Below are positions 6,305 to 13,854 of a stretch of 49,196 bases of DNA, in pieces. The stretch comes from Oscillospiraceae bacterium (GTDB taxonomy: Bacteria; Bacillota; Clostridia; Oscillospirales; Ruminococcaceae). The position numbers and the translations under genes were made by a program. A model generated the notes under the pieces. The model saw only the letters and a program-made list of their open reading frames with translations, was not told the DNA's origin and searched no databases. The stretch is taken from assembly GCA_015067145.1 (NCBI GenBank), contig SVNA01000014.1, positions 1 to 49,196 of the forward strand. Reading direction: 5' to 3'. Positions within the stretch are counted from its first letter, which is position 1. Every line of letters starts with the position of its first letter.

Positions 6305-8545
6305 TTAATGCATATAGCATGTTGTTGCAGGTTTATTATCCTCTGTATAGTAACCTGTTGCCTGGTTTGGACAGGATTCTGTTGCAAGGTCACCTGTGTC
6401 CTTACAGTATGTCAGAGTGATAACACTGTTGGATGTCGGGAAGTTTTTGTATTCCAGATTTTCCTGTGCAATATTCATAACATTTTTCCACGCAAGTGTT
6501 GGCGGATGTTTTGAATAGTTTACAGTGAGCGGAATCTGTTCGTCATAACCCCACCATGAAGCTGTACAGTAGTAAGGTGTAAGACCGATAAACCAGTGGT
6601 CCATATCGTCGGATGTTGTACCTGTTTTACCCACAGATTCCATACGGCTTGGGCCGCCAACTGCTGCTGCAGTACCGCGGGAACCAACGATAACCTGACG
6701 GAGTGCACGGTTCATAATATATGCGGTATCTTCGCTGATAGCCTGAACTGTAGTTACCTGTTTTTCAAGGATGATGTCGCCCTGTGCAGTTTCTACTGTT
6801 GTGTAGCAGTATGGTGTTGTATAAACGCCGCCATTGCCGAACATCGCATAAGCTGCTGCCATCTCCAATGGAGAAATACCATAGGAAAGTGAACCAAGAG
6901 CCATTGGGCCGTGGTCAATATCAGCAGGAACAAGGCTTGTAATGTTAAGTGTATTTGTAAGGAAATCGTATGCATTGTCAGGACCAAGCATATCAACTGT
7001 CCAAACTGCGATTGTGTTGAGGGAACGTTCGAGAGCATGTACTACAGGAATGTTGATTTCTTCGTAGATACCTTCACCAACGTAGTTTCTCGGCCAGTCG
7101 CGTTCTTCTTTTGTTTCAGGGTCTTCAATCTTCTTGAATGGCATATCCGGCAAACCTGTGGAGTAGTTGATATAGCCCATATCAAGTGCAGGTGCATAGG
7201 CACCGATAGGTTTCATTGTGGAACCTACAGGACGCACGGAGTCCACTGCACGGTTGAGGGAACGGTCGGCTGTCTTTTCACCGAGACCGCCTACAACACC
7301 TACGATTTTGCCATCGTAATCGATTGTTGCCATAGCTGCCTGTGGATAGATGATTATCTGTTCGCCTGTCGCTTTATCCTTTACAACAGCCTCCTTGTAA
7401 TTTTTGCCGCCGAATGTATCGCCGTCAATTACAAATTCTTCTTCCATTGCTGTCTGGATGATTGGGTTAACTGTTGTATAGATTCTGAGACCGCCGCTGT
7501 AGATATAGCTTGTAGCTTCACCTGCTGTCATGCCAAGTTCTGTCTGCAGGTCTGCCACCACCTGGTCGATAACCATATCTGTAAAGTAGCTTGTTACGTC
7601 TGATGAAGCCACAGTTTCGTGGTCTGTTACAACAACAAGTTCCTCTGCAACAGCTTCATCATACTCTTGCTGAGTAATCATCTCATTTTCAAGCATGAGA
7701 TAGAGGATATAGTCACGTCTTTCAACGTTATTTTCCGGGTTTGCAATAGGGCTGTAGTAGGTTGGTGCATTGGTGATGGCTGCAATGGATGCTGCCTGTG
7801 CCAAAGTTACCTCGCTGATATCTTTATCGAAGTATACGTTTGCACCTGCCTGAATACCGCCAAGCTGACCGGAAAGACGGAGGGTGTTGAGGTATGCTTC
7901 CAGAATCATATCTTTGGAATAGTTCTTTTCCAGTGTCCATGCACGAAAGATTTCACGCAGTTTGCGGAAAAGGCCGCCCATACCTTCTACATCCATATCT
8001 TCGGTAAGGTTTTTAACAAGCTGCTGTGTGATTGTGGAAGCACCCTGACGGGATGAGAACAGCTTGATAGGGGTATATTCGTTGATAGCTGCTGCTATTG
8101 TACGCTTGATATTGATACCTTTGTGGTTGTAGAAATCTTTATCTTCAATAGAGATAAAGGCATCTATTACATCCTGCGGGATTTTGTCAAGGTCTACCCA
8201 TACACGGTTTTCTGTGTCATTTCTGAGGCGGTGATATTCAACGTACTGTCCCGGATTTTCAGGGTCTTCTGCATAAAGAATTGTTGTGTATGCCAGCTTT
8301 ACGTCGTTGAGGTTCAAAAATCTGTCATCGTCCTTGGTTGCGTCAACAAGATAGGATGCAAGCCATACTGCAGCAACAGAACCAACCATCACACCCAGAC
8401 AAACCAGAACGCCACACCAGTAAAGAATTTTCTTTACAAGACCTTTTCTGGATTTTTCTGTTCTGGCTGTTTTTGCAGGCTGTGCCGCTTTTTTTGCTGT
8501 ATCGCTCTTTTTAGTTTGAGCCGGTTTTCTATTATACTTTTTAAT
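6305..8545 (-). CDS. Class A penicillin-binding protein (PBP1-type), probable ATT start
   Basis: Bifunctional peptidoglycan polymerase. Numbered from the proposed start (746 residues): basic cytoplasmic tail, one membrane segment (about 43-65), GT51 glycosyltransferase with catalytic Glu134 in SIEDKDFYNH and RQGASTITQQLVKN, then the transpeptidase with SxxK (Ser442-Lys445 in GSTMK), SxN (508-510, SLN) and KTG (640-642, GKTGTTSDD). The first ATG/GTG codons in frame (8392, 8389) fall inside the membrane helix and have no ribosome site. A consensus GGAGGT (8558-8553) sits 7 bases before ATT at 8545, and the frame is open from there, so ATT is the most likely initiator. A six-codon mini-ORF (ATG at 8561) ends in TAA overlapping that ATT. 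It is divergent from the BofC-like gene. Confidence 0.9.
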   Translation of the reverse strand: MKKYNRKPAQTKKSDTAKKAAQPAKTARTEKSRKGLVKKILYWCGVLVCLGVMVGSVAAVWLASYLVDATKDDDRFLNLNDVKLAYTTILYAEDPENPGQYVEYHRLRNDTENRVWVDLDKIPQDVIDAFISIEDKDFYNHKGINIKRTIAAAINEYTPIKLFSSRQGASTITQQLVKNLTEDMDVEGMGGLFRKLREIFRAWTLEKNYSKDMILEAYLNTLRLSGQLGGIQAGANVYFDKDISEVTLAQAASIAAITNAPTYYSPIANPENNVERRDYILYLMLENEMITQQEYDEAVAEELVVVTDHETVASSDVTSYFTDMVIDQVVADLQTELGMTAGEATSYIYSGGLRIYTTVNPIIQTAMEEEFVIDGDTFGGKNYKEAVVKDKATGEQIIIYPQAAMATIDYDGKIVGVVGGLGEKTADRSLNRAVDSVRPVGSTMKPIGAYAPALDMGYINYSTGLPDMPFKKIEDPETKEERDWPRNYVGEGIYEEINIPVVHALERSLNTIAVWTVDMLGPDNAYDFLTNTLNITSLVPADIDHGPMALGSLSYGISPLEMAAAYAMFGNGGVYTTPYCYTTVETAQGDIILEKQVTTVQAISEDTAYIMNRALRQVIVGSRGTAAAVGGPSRMESVGKTGTTSDDMDHWFIGLTPYYCTASWWGYDEQIPLTVNYSKHPPTLAWKNVMNIAQENLEYKNFPTSNSVITLTYCKDTGDLATESCPNQATGYYTEDNKPATTCYMH

Positions 8546-8646
8546 AGTGATTACCTCCCATTTGATACATAACGGATTATGTATGAGATTGTTGTATTAT
8601 TTTTGCAAAACCGTCAATCATAAAATACAAAGTGAGGTTATATTTT

Positions 8647-8949
8647 ATGAAAAAACTGGCGGTTGCACTTTCTACAATATTTTGTACCATTTTAATTATG
8701 GTAAGCGTATCTACTTTTTTACCAAAAAATGACAACCACCCTGCCGAAAAGCAGCTAACCGCAGGATATACTGTTATGGATTTCGGCGGTAAAGTTGCTG
8801 TTTTTAAAGACGGCAGAGACGAGCCCATGGCAGTGTACGACATATACACCCATCTGCTGCCGGAAAATGATATCGAGCTGCTGCGACGCGGTATACATGT
8901 AGACACACTTAATGAGCTGCAGACCTGTCTTGAAGACCTTGGACTGTAG
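8647..8949 (+). CDS. Small secreted or anchored protein with BofC C-terminal-like domain
   Basis: This 100-residue protein opens with a signal peptide or membrane anchor (MKKLAVALSTIFCTILIMVSVSTF as its first 24 residues, about 8-24 hydrophobic). The rest (YTVMDFGGKVAVFKDGRDEP, then IYTHLLPENDIELLRRGI and DTLNELQTCLEDL) resembles the C-terminal domain of BofC, a forespore protein that restrains SpoIVB and so delays pro-sigma-K processing in B. subtilis. The BofC N-terminal domain is absent. I chose ATG 8647 because GTGAGG (8632-8637) acts as its ribosome site; the GTG at 8632 would leave none. A pro-sigma-K gene lies 4 kb away, which makes a sporulation role plausible but unproved. Confidence 0.72.
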   Translation: MKKLAVALSTIFCTILIMVSVSTFLPKNDNHPAEKQLTAGYTVMDFGGKVAVFKDGRDEPMAVYDIYTHLLPENDIELLRRGIHVDTLNELQTCLEDLGL

Positions 8950-9264
8950 CACATCCGTCCGTAAAAAACACTTTTTGATATTAAAGTATAAATGCTCCAT
9001 ACAATTATACTTTTTTTGCAGATAAAATTCAACACTAAAAATATGACAATTTGGTGATACTCCGTTATCTGTTTCAGATGTACTGTAAAGTTATGTGTAA
9101 AATACACAAAAAATATATTTTAAACGATTGGTTATTTTTTTAACATTATTGTACCGTTTATTGATTATTAAATAATATTGTGATATACTTTAAAAGGTGT
9201 ATTATGCACTTTTATTATTTATCTGATTGTTATATTTTTACATTTTGACAAGGAGTGTTGAATT
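8950..9264. other. Intergenic region before the FkbH-like gene
   Basis: This AT-rich 315-base stretch holds no convincing gene. A weak A/T hairpin with a T run (8983-9017, AAAGTATA/TATACTTT) may end the BofC-like transcript, and a promoter for the FkbH-like gene lies at 9161-9189. Confidence 0.6.
9161..9189 (+). promoter_or_regulatory. Sigma-A promoter of the FkbH/ACP operon
   Basis: TTGATT (9161-9166), a 17-base spacer and TATACT (9184-9189) give a leader of about 70 bases before the TTG start at 9265. Confidence 0.65.
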
Positions 9265-11043
9265 TTGTCAATTTTAGATTACCCTTTTGACTCTGCACTT
9301 GTGCTGCAGAAGAAGAAAAAGCTTAAAAAAGAACTTTTGCTCAAAGAAGGATTGATTGAAAAACGCATCGCTATCCTCAGCGGTTCCACAATCGGCGAAG
9401 TACAGAACATTCTTGAACTGTTTTTGCTCAACTACGGCATAAAACCTGTGTTTTATCAGGGACAGTATGCAAGATATTATGAAGATTTGATGTTCGACGG
9501 CGGTGCACTGAGAGAGTTCAATCCTGATTTTATCTACATACATACAACCAGCAAAAACCTTGAAAATCTGCCTGTTCCAACAGACAGTGCAGATGATGTC
9601 AACACCAAACTGAACAGCGAATTTGCAAAGTTCAAGGCTTGCTACGAAAAAGCACTCAGCTTTGGCAGCATCGTTATCGTAAACAACTTTGAAAAACCTT
9701 TCTACCGTATGTACGGCAACAAGGATGCAGTGGTTCCACAGGGTATTGTAAACTATACAACACGCCTCAACCTTATGGTTGCTGATTTTGCTGCAAACAC
9801 AGACAACTTCTATGTAAACGATATCGACTACCTCTCTACTCTGGCAGGTCTCGACAACTGGTTTAACCTTGAAAGCTGGTATCTTTACAAATACGCAGTT
9901 TCTGTTGACAGAATCCCTGAACTTACATTCAGCATTGCAAACATCATAAAATCTGTACTTGGCAAAAATAAAAAGAGCGTTATCTGCGACCTTGACAACA
10001 CTCTCTGGGGCGGTGTTATCGGTGATGACGGTGTTGAAGGCATCACAATCGGCAACGAACAGCCTGCAGGTATGAGCTATACAGAATTTCAGGCTTACCT
10101 TAAAAAGCTGACAGGCCTTGGCATTATGTTGAACGTATGCTCCAAAAACGAAGAAGCTATTGCTAAAAAAGGTTTTACAGACCGCAAGGAAGCACCACTG
10201 AACATTGACGACTTTATCTGCTTTAAAGCAAACTGGGAACCCAAACACCAGAACATTGCAAACATAGCAAAGGAAATAAACATCGGTGAAGACAGCTTTG
10301 TATTTATCGACGACAACCCTGTTGAAAGAGATATCGTAAGAAATTCCCTTACAGTTACAGTGCCTGAAGTAAACTGTCCTGAAGACTACATTAAATCCAT
10401 CGACCGTGCAGGCTTCTTTGAAATTACAACCTTTACAAAGGATGATGCAAAGCGTAACGAAATGTACAAGCAGAATGCACAGCGTGCACAGGCACAGGCT
10501 AGCTTCGGCGATTACAAGGACTATCTGCTGAGCCTTGATATGTCCAGCGAAATAGGTGCTTTCTCTGCAGCACACAGCGAAAGAATCACACAGCTTATCA
10601 ACAAAACAAACCAGTTCAACTTTACAACAAGAAGATATACACAGGGTGAAGTTGACGAGATTATCGCAAGCCCTGGCAGCTACATCTCTGCTTATGCAAA
10701 GCTTGTTGACAAGTTCGGCGACAACGGCATCACACAGCTTTTCATAGCATCTGTTGAAGGCACAACAGCAACCATTGACCTTTGGGTTATGAGCTGCCGT
10801 GTATTCAAACGCCACTTTGAATTTGCAATGTTTGACTACTTTGTAAAACAGTGTGCAGAACGCGGTATCACAACAGTGAATGCAAGCTATCTGCCAACTG
10901 CAAAGAATGTGATTATCAAGGATTTCTACGAAGAACTTGGCCTTACCCTTGTAAGAGAAGAGAACGGTGCAAAATACTACACATATACAATCCCTGCAGA
11001 TTACAAAAACAAAAACGAAGTTATTAAAATGGAAGAGGTATAA
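9265..11043 (+). CDS. FkbH-like HAD-IIIC phosphatase/acyltransferase
   Basis: The 592 residues form three regions: an N-terminal domain (about 1-230), a HAD domain with the nucleophile motif CDLDNTLWGG (Asp242/Asp244) and FIDDNPVERD (348-357), and a C-terminal GNAT-like region (about 430-580). FkbH-family enzymes take a glyceryl group from 1,3-bisphosphoglycerate, remove phosphate and load the acyl group on an acyl carrier protein. The ACP gene starts 4 bases after this stop, which supports that chemistry here. Start: TTG at 9265, preceded by AAGGAG 9 bases upstream; no ATG fits. The product's destination is unknown; a surface-polymer substituent is my inference from the MBOAT/DHHW pair at 39125-41632. 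Confidence 0.87.
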   Translation: MSILDYPFDSALVLQKKKKLKKELLLKEGLIEKRIAILSGSTIGEVQNILELFLLNYGIKPVFYQGQYARYYEDLMFDGGALREFNPDFIYIHTTSKNLENLPVPTDSADDVNTKLNSEFAKFKACYEKALSFGSIVIVNNFEKPFYRMYGNKDAVVPQGIVNYTTRLNLMVADFAANTDNFYVNDIDYLSTLAGLDNWFNLESWYLYKYAVSVDRIPELTFSIANIIKSVLGKNKKSVICDLDNTLWGGVIGDDGVEGITIGNEQPAGMSYTEFQAYLKKLTGLGIMLNVCSKNEEAIAKKGFTDRKEAPLNIDDFICFKANWEPKHQNIANIAKEINIGEDSFVFIDDNPVERDIVRNSLTVTVPEVNCPEDYIKSIDRAGFFEITTFTKDDAKRNEMYKQNAQRAQAQASFGDYKDYLLSLDMSSEIGAFSAAHSERITQLINKTNQFNFTTRRYTQGEVDEIIASPGSYISAYAKLVDKFGDNGITQLFIASVEGTTATIDLWVMSCRVFKRHFEFAMFDYFVKQCAERGITTVNASYLPTAKNVIIKDFYEELGLTLVREENGAKYYTYTIPADYKNKNEVIKMEEV

Positions 11044-11046
11044 ATT

Positions 11047-11289
11047 ATGACAAGAGAAGCTATTTTTGAAGAATTGACAGAAATTTTCAGAGACATTTTT
11101 GACGACGAAGAGATTGAACTCACAGACGAAACAACAGCTGATGACATTGAAGACTGGGACAGCCTTGAACAGATCAACCTGCTTGTTGCTATCGAAAAGA
11201 AATACTCCATCAAGTTTAAACTTGACGAAGTAAGCCACCTTGCAAATGTTGGCGATATGGTAACACTTGTACAGAAACTGGTTGGCTAA
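11047..11289 (+). CDS. Acyl carrier protein (stand-alone, partner of the FkbH-like enzyme)
   Basis: This acidic 80-residue protein has the 4'-phosphopantetheine site DSL with Ser39 (DWDSLEQINL) and a four-helix ACP pattern. The WDSL form is typical of specialised carrier proteins of the D-alanine/FkbH type rather than the fatty-acid AcpP (usually GADSLD). It starts 4 bases after the FkbH-like gene and the operon ends at the terminator just downstream, so it probably carries the acyl group that enzyme loads. Confidence 0.92.
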   Translation: MTREAIFEELTEIFRDIFDDEEIELTDETTADDIEDWDSLEQINLLVAIEKKYSIKFKLDEVSHLANVGDMVTLVQKLVG

Positions 11290-11348
11290 TTGCAAAAGGC
11301 CACAACCGCTCGTATAGAGTAACCTGCCATTACATATCTGAAAAACTG

Positions 11349-11388
11349 CAGCCTGAAGAAATCTTCAGGCTGTTTTTTGTGTTTTTAT
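11349..11388 (+). terminator. Intrinsic terminator of the FkbH/ACP operon
   Basis: CAGCCTGAAG-N4-CTTCAGGCTG (11349-11372) is followed by TTTTTTGTGTTTTT. Confidence 0.92.
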
Positions 11389-11394
11389 AAATTA

Positions 11395-12999
11395 CTATTC
11401 TTTAATTATATAGTAAAGGCTGTCACAGATTTTTTTAAATATCGGGGCTGCTGTCCGCGTGCTTTCCCCTCCGTTGTACATTGTTATGCATATTGTATAC
11501 TTTGGGTTATCATAAGGGTAAAATCCACAGAACCAGGCTGTGAGTATCTCCTCTCCGTTTTCGTTGTAACGTCCCGTCTGTGCTGTACCGGTTTTGCCTC
11601 CTGCTGACAGATTTCCCGGTTTTGCCCTGCCCATAGCTCCATCCTCTACAACGCTTTTCAGCATATTTTTCACCATATCTGCCGTATTTTCGTCTATTAT
11701 TCGCTTTTCATTGCAGCTATACAGGTTTGTTATTACCTCTTTTGTATCGGCATTGTATATTCCTCGGGCAATCTGAGGCGATATATAAATACCTCCTGTG
11801 GCAAACATATTCATATATGCAGTGACATGAACAGGCGTAAGCAGCATTTTGCCCTGTCCGAAACTGATGCTGGAAAGCTGACCCAGATTTTCAAGCTCTT
11901 CTATTGCCGGAAAATATCCCGCCTTTGTTCCATATTCTCTTGTAAGGAGGATTTTTTCACCAAAAGAAAGATTTTTCGCCATCTGATAAAAGCTGAATGC
12001 TTTGTTATTTATATGTGAGTTTATAAAATAACAGTTACATGATACCGTCAAAGCTTTCTCCATATCCACTTCACCATGTGCTGTGTTGTTTGCACAGTGA
12101 TACTCGTGGTCATTGACCTTTATCTTTCCTGTACAGTTGTATATTTTGTCAGGATTGTATCCGTTTTCCAGCAAAACTGCACTCCACAGCGGTTTTATAA
12201 CACTGCCTGCCTCATAGCTTTGCAAGGCTTTGTTTACAAGGGGAGAGTTTTCACTGCTCATAGCCTGTGGTATATTGTTGGCGGAATAAAACGGCGTGGA
12301 AACCATCGCTTTTATCTCTCCTGTATTGCTCTCCATAACAACTATGGCCCCATTTGGGATATATTCTTTTGCAAGGCCCTCACATATTCTCTGTATTGTA
12401 TTGTCTATTGTCAGGCTCAGCAACACAGGAACACCATCCGGATTATCAGTTTTTTCTTTCAGCTGAGCGGAAACTATCTGTCCATACCCGTTTATTTCTG
12501 TATCAAGGTATCTGATTGTTGAAGCTTTTTTCAGTTCTTCATCAAATACCTGTTCCAGTCCGGACACCCCATTGCCTTCTGTATCAACATATCCGACAAG
12601 GTGCTGTGCAATATTGAAGCCGGAGTACCGCTGTGAAATCCGGTAGATTTTTCTGCCATCAACAGGGTATTCCAGCTGTGCCATAAAATTTATCCCTGAT
12701 TGTACATTGTCGGAAAATTTTTTCTTTTCGGTTTCTGTAAGTGCATTAAAAACCTGCTGCATATCTTCATCGTACGCCGTTACCAGAGTTTTATACTTTT
12801 CCGTTGAGTTTGTTATTCTGTTAAAATCCGCATCGGTTATAATGCCTCTGTCATCATCTATTATATATTCCCTGTTTTGCTGACTGCCCGCCCTTTCAAC
12901 ATATCTTCCGGAAACATTTATATGAACCATATTGAGTTCTATCATAAATGCAAAGGCTGTAAAAAGCACAACAATCACAACCAAACGTTTCTCTGTCAA
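11395..12999 (-). CDS. Class B penicillin-binding protein (transpeptidase), probably sporulation-linked
   Basis: Single-pass membrane transpeptidase that cross-links peptidoglycan. Numbered from TTG 12999 (534 residues): membrane segment about 6-24, PBP-dimer-like region (25-185), and a transpeptidase domain with SxxK (Ser266-Lys269, EAGSVIKPL), SxN (320-322, SCN) and KTG (469-471, GGKTGTAQTG). GTG at 13008 also opens the frame but overlaps the ribosome site; AGAGGTGA sits 6 bases before TTG 12999, so I chose that. It follows sigK with a 40-base gap. The position suggests a mother-cell, SpoVD-like role, though it lacks a C-terminal PASTA domain. Its ribosome site lies in the arm of a hairpin (see 13001-13031). 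Confidence 0.87.
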   Translation of the reverse strand: MTEKRLVVIVVLFTAFAFMIELNMVHINVSGRYVERAGSQQNREYIIDDDRGIITDADFNRITNSTEKYKTLVTAYDEDMQQVFNALTETEKKKFSDNVQSGINFMAQLEYPVDGRKIYRISQRYSGFNIAQHLVGYVDTEGNGVSGLEQVFDEELKKASTIRYLDTEINGYGQIVSAQLKEKTDNPDGVPVLLSLTIDNTIQRICEGLAKEYIPNGAIVVMESNTGEIKAMVSTPFYSANNIPQAMSSENSPLVNKALQSYEAGSVIKPLWSAVLLENGYNPDKIYNCTGKIKVNDHEYHCANNTAHGEVDMEKALTVSCNCYFINSHINNKAFSFYQMAKNLSFGEKILLTREYGTKAGYFPAIEELENLGQLSSISFGQGKMLLTPVHVTAYMNMFATGGIYISPQIARGIYNADTKEVITNLYSCNEKRIIDENTADMVKNMLKSVVEDGAMGRAKPGNLSAGGKTGTAQTGRYNENGEEILTAWFCGFYPYDNPKYTICITMYNGGESTRTAAPIFKKICDSLYYIIKE

Positions 13000-13000
13000 A

Positions 13001-13031
13001 AAAATCACCTCTGCATATTATGCAGAGGTTT
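13001..13031 (-). other. Hairpin with T tract covering the ribosome site of the class B PBP
   Basis: CCTCTGCAT-N3-ATGCAGAGG forms a 9-bp stem (13029-13009 on the minus strand), followed by TGATTTTTTT that runs into the TTG start. The right arm contains the AGAGG ribosome site. It looks like an intrinsic terminator for sigK that overlaps the start of the next gene. Confidence 0.75.
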
Positions 13032-13039
13032 TTGCCTTT

Positions 13040-13738
13040 TTATTCTGACGTTTCATCCGTTATATGCTCCCTCAGTATCTCCACAGCCTTTTTCTCCAAT
13101 CTCGAAACATAGCTTCTGCTGATATTCAGTGTTTCACATACCTGCTGCTGTGTCTGGGGCTGATTGCCGAAAAGCCCATACCTCATAATTATTATCTGCC
13201 GCTGTCTGGCATCGAGTTTCTGTATAACAGCCCTGAGAATATCATTTTTTATCTCCTGATTTTCGCAGTATTCCTCCAGCTGAAAACTGTCCTGAATGCT
13301 GTCTTTAAGTGTCAGTTTTCCTCCGGATTTGTCATCACTGTCTATATTTTCTTCGAGATAAACAGTATTTTCTGTCTGTTTGATTTTTCTCATATACATC
13401 AGCACCTCATTATCAATGCATCTTGATGCATAGGTTGAAAATCTCACCTGTTTTTCACTGCTAAAACTCTGCACAGCTTTAATCAGACCGATAGTTCCGA
13501 TAGACATAAGGTCATCATTTTCTACAGGTCCCTGATAGTATTTTTTTACAATATGTGCCACCAGACGCAGATTGTGTTTTATCAGCCTGTCTCTTGCCGA
13601 CATATCTCCCTTAAAAAACTTTTCAAATTCTTCTTTTTCCTGTTTTGGCGTCAATGGTTCGGGCAGAACACGGCTTTCCAGATGCAGTGCAAGGAAAAGT
13701 ACATTTGCCAGTACAACGCCTATTATAGTGCTGAACAT
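13040..13738 (-). CDS. sigK: RNA polymerase sporulation sigma factor, pro-sigma-K
   Basis: This 232-residue sigma-70 family protein has the late mother-cell sigma-K layout. A hydrophobic pro-sequence (about residues 1-20, IIGVVLANVLFLALHL) comes before the PEPLTPKQEKE block where mature sigma-K starts. Region 2 follows (KHNLRLVAHIVKKYY, DDLMSIGTIGLIKAVQSF, RFSTYASRCIDNEVLMY), then region 4 with an HTH (QTQQQVCETLNISRSYVSRLEKKA). In B. subtilis the pro-sequence is removed by SpoIVFB to activate the factor. The gene is continuous, with no skin-type insertion. ATG 13738 has AGGTGA 7 bases upstream. The class B PBP follows. No clear sigma-E promoter could be assigned with confidence. Confidence 0.92.
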   Translation of the reverse strand: MFSTIIGVVLANVLFLALHLESRVLPEPLTPKQEKEEFEKFFKGDMSARDRLIKHNLRLVAHIVKKYYQGPVENDDLMSIGTIGLIKAVQSFSSEKQVRFSTYASRCIDNEVLMYMRKIKQTENTVYLEENIDSDDKSGGKLTLKDSIQDSFQLEEYCENQEIKNDILRAVIQKLDARQRQIIIMRYGLFGNQPQTQQQVCETLNISRSYVSRLEKKAVEILREHITDETSE

Positions 13739-13805
13739 AATGCTGTCACCTTTCGTATTTTGTATTTCATTTTACGAAACTATGGTGACTATTATTACTT
13801 TATAA

Positions 13806-13851
13806 ACAAAAACAGAGTGCAGCGGGCTTCCCCGTATAACACTCTGTTTCA
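13806..13851 (-). terminator. Intrinsic terminator of the amidase gene
   Basis: AACAGAGTG and CACTCTGTT arms (about 13809-13849) enclose a GC-rich loop; a TTTTTGTTT tail follows on the minus strand, directly after the amidase stop. Confidence 0.82.
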
Positions 13852-13854
13852 TCC

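Noticed and set aside
8983-9017. Hairpin AAAGTATA/TATACTTT as a firm terminator of the BofC-like gene
   Set aside because: The stem is all A/T except one pair and the loop is long; only weak support, so it is mentioned in the intergenic entry and not listed as a terminator.
8577-9107. Minus-strand frame overlapping the BofC-like gene
   Set aside because: It has no ribosome site or family features, and the plus-strand gene has a signal peptide and a conserved-looking domain.
9274-11295. Long minus-strand open frame (673 codons) opposite the FkbH-like and ACP genes
   Set aside because: It is Cys/Phe/Val-rich with no recognisable domain, has no ribosome site, and exists because the codon bias of the sense genes removes stops on the other strand.
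13010-13738. Skin-type insertion or split sigK
   Set aside because: The sigma-K frame is continuous from the pro-sequence through region 4.
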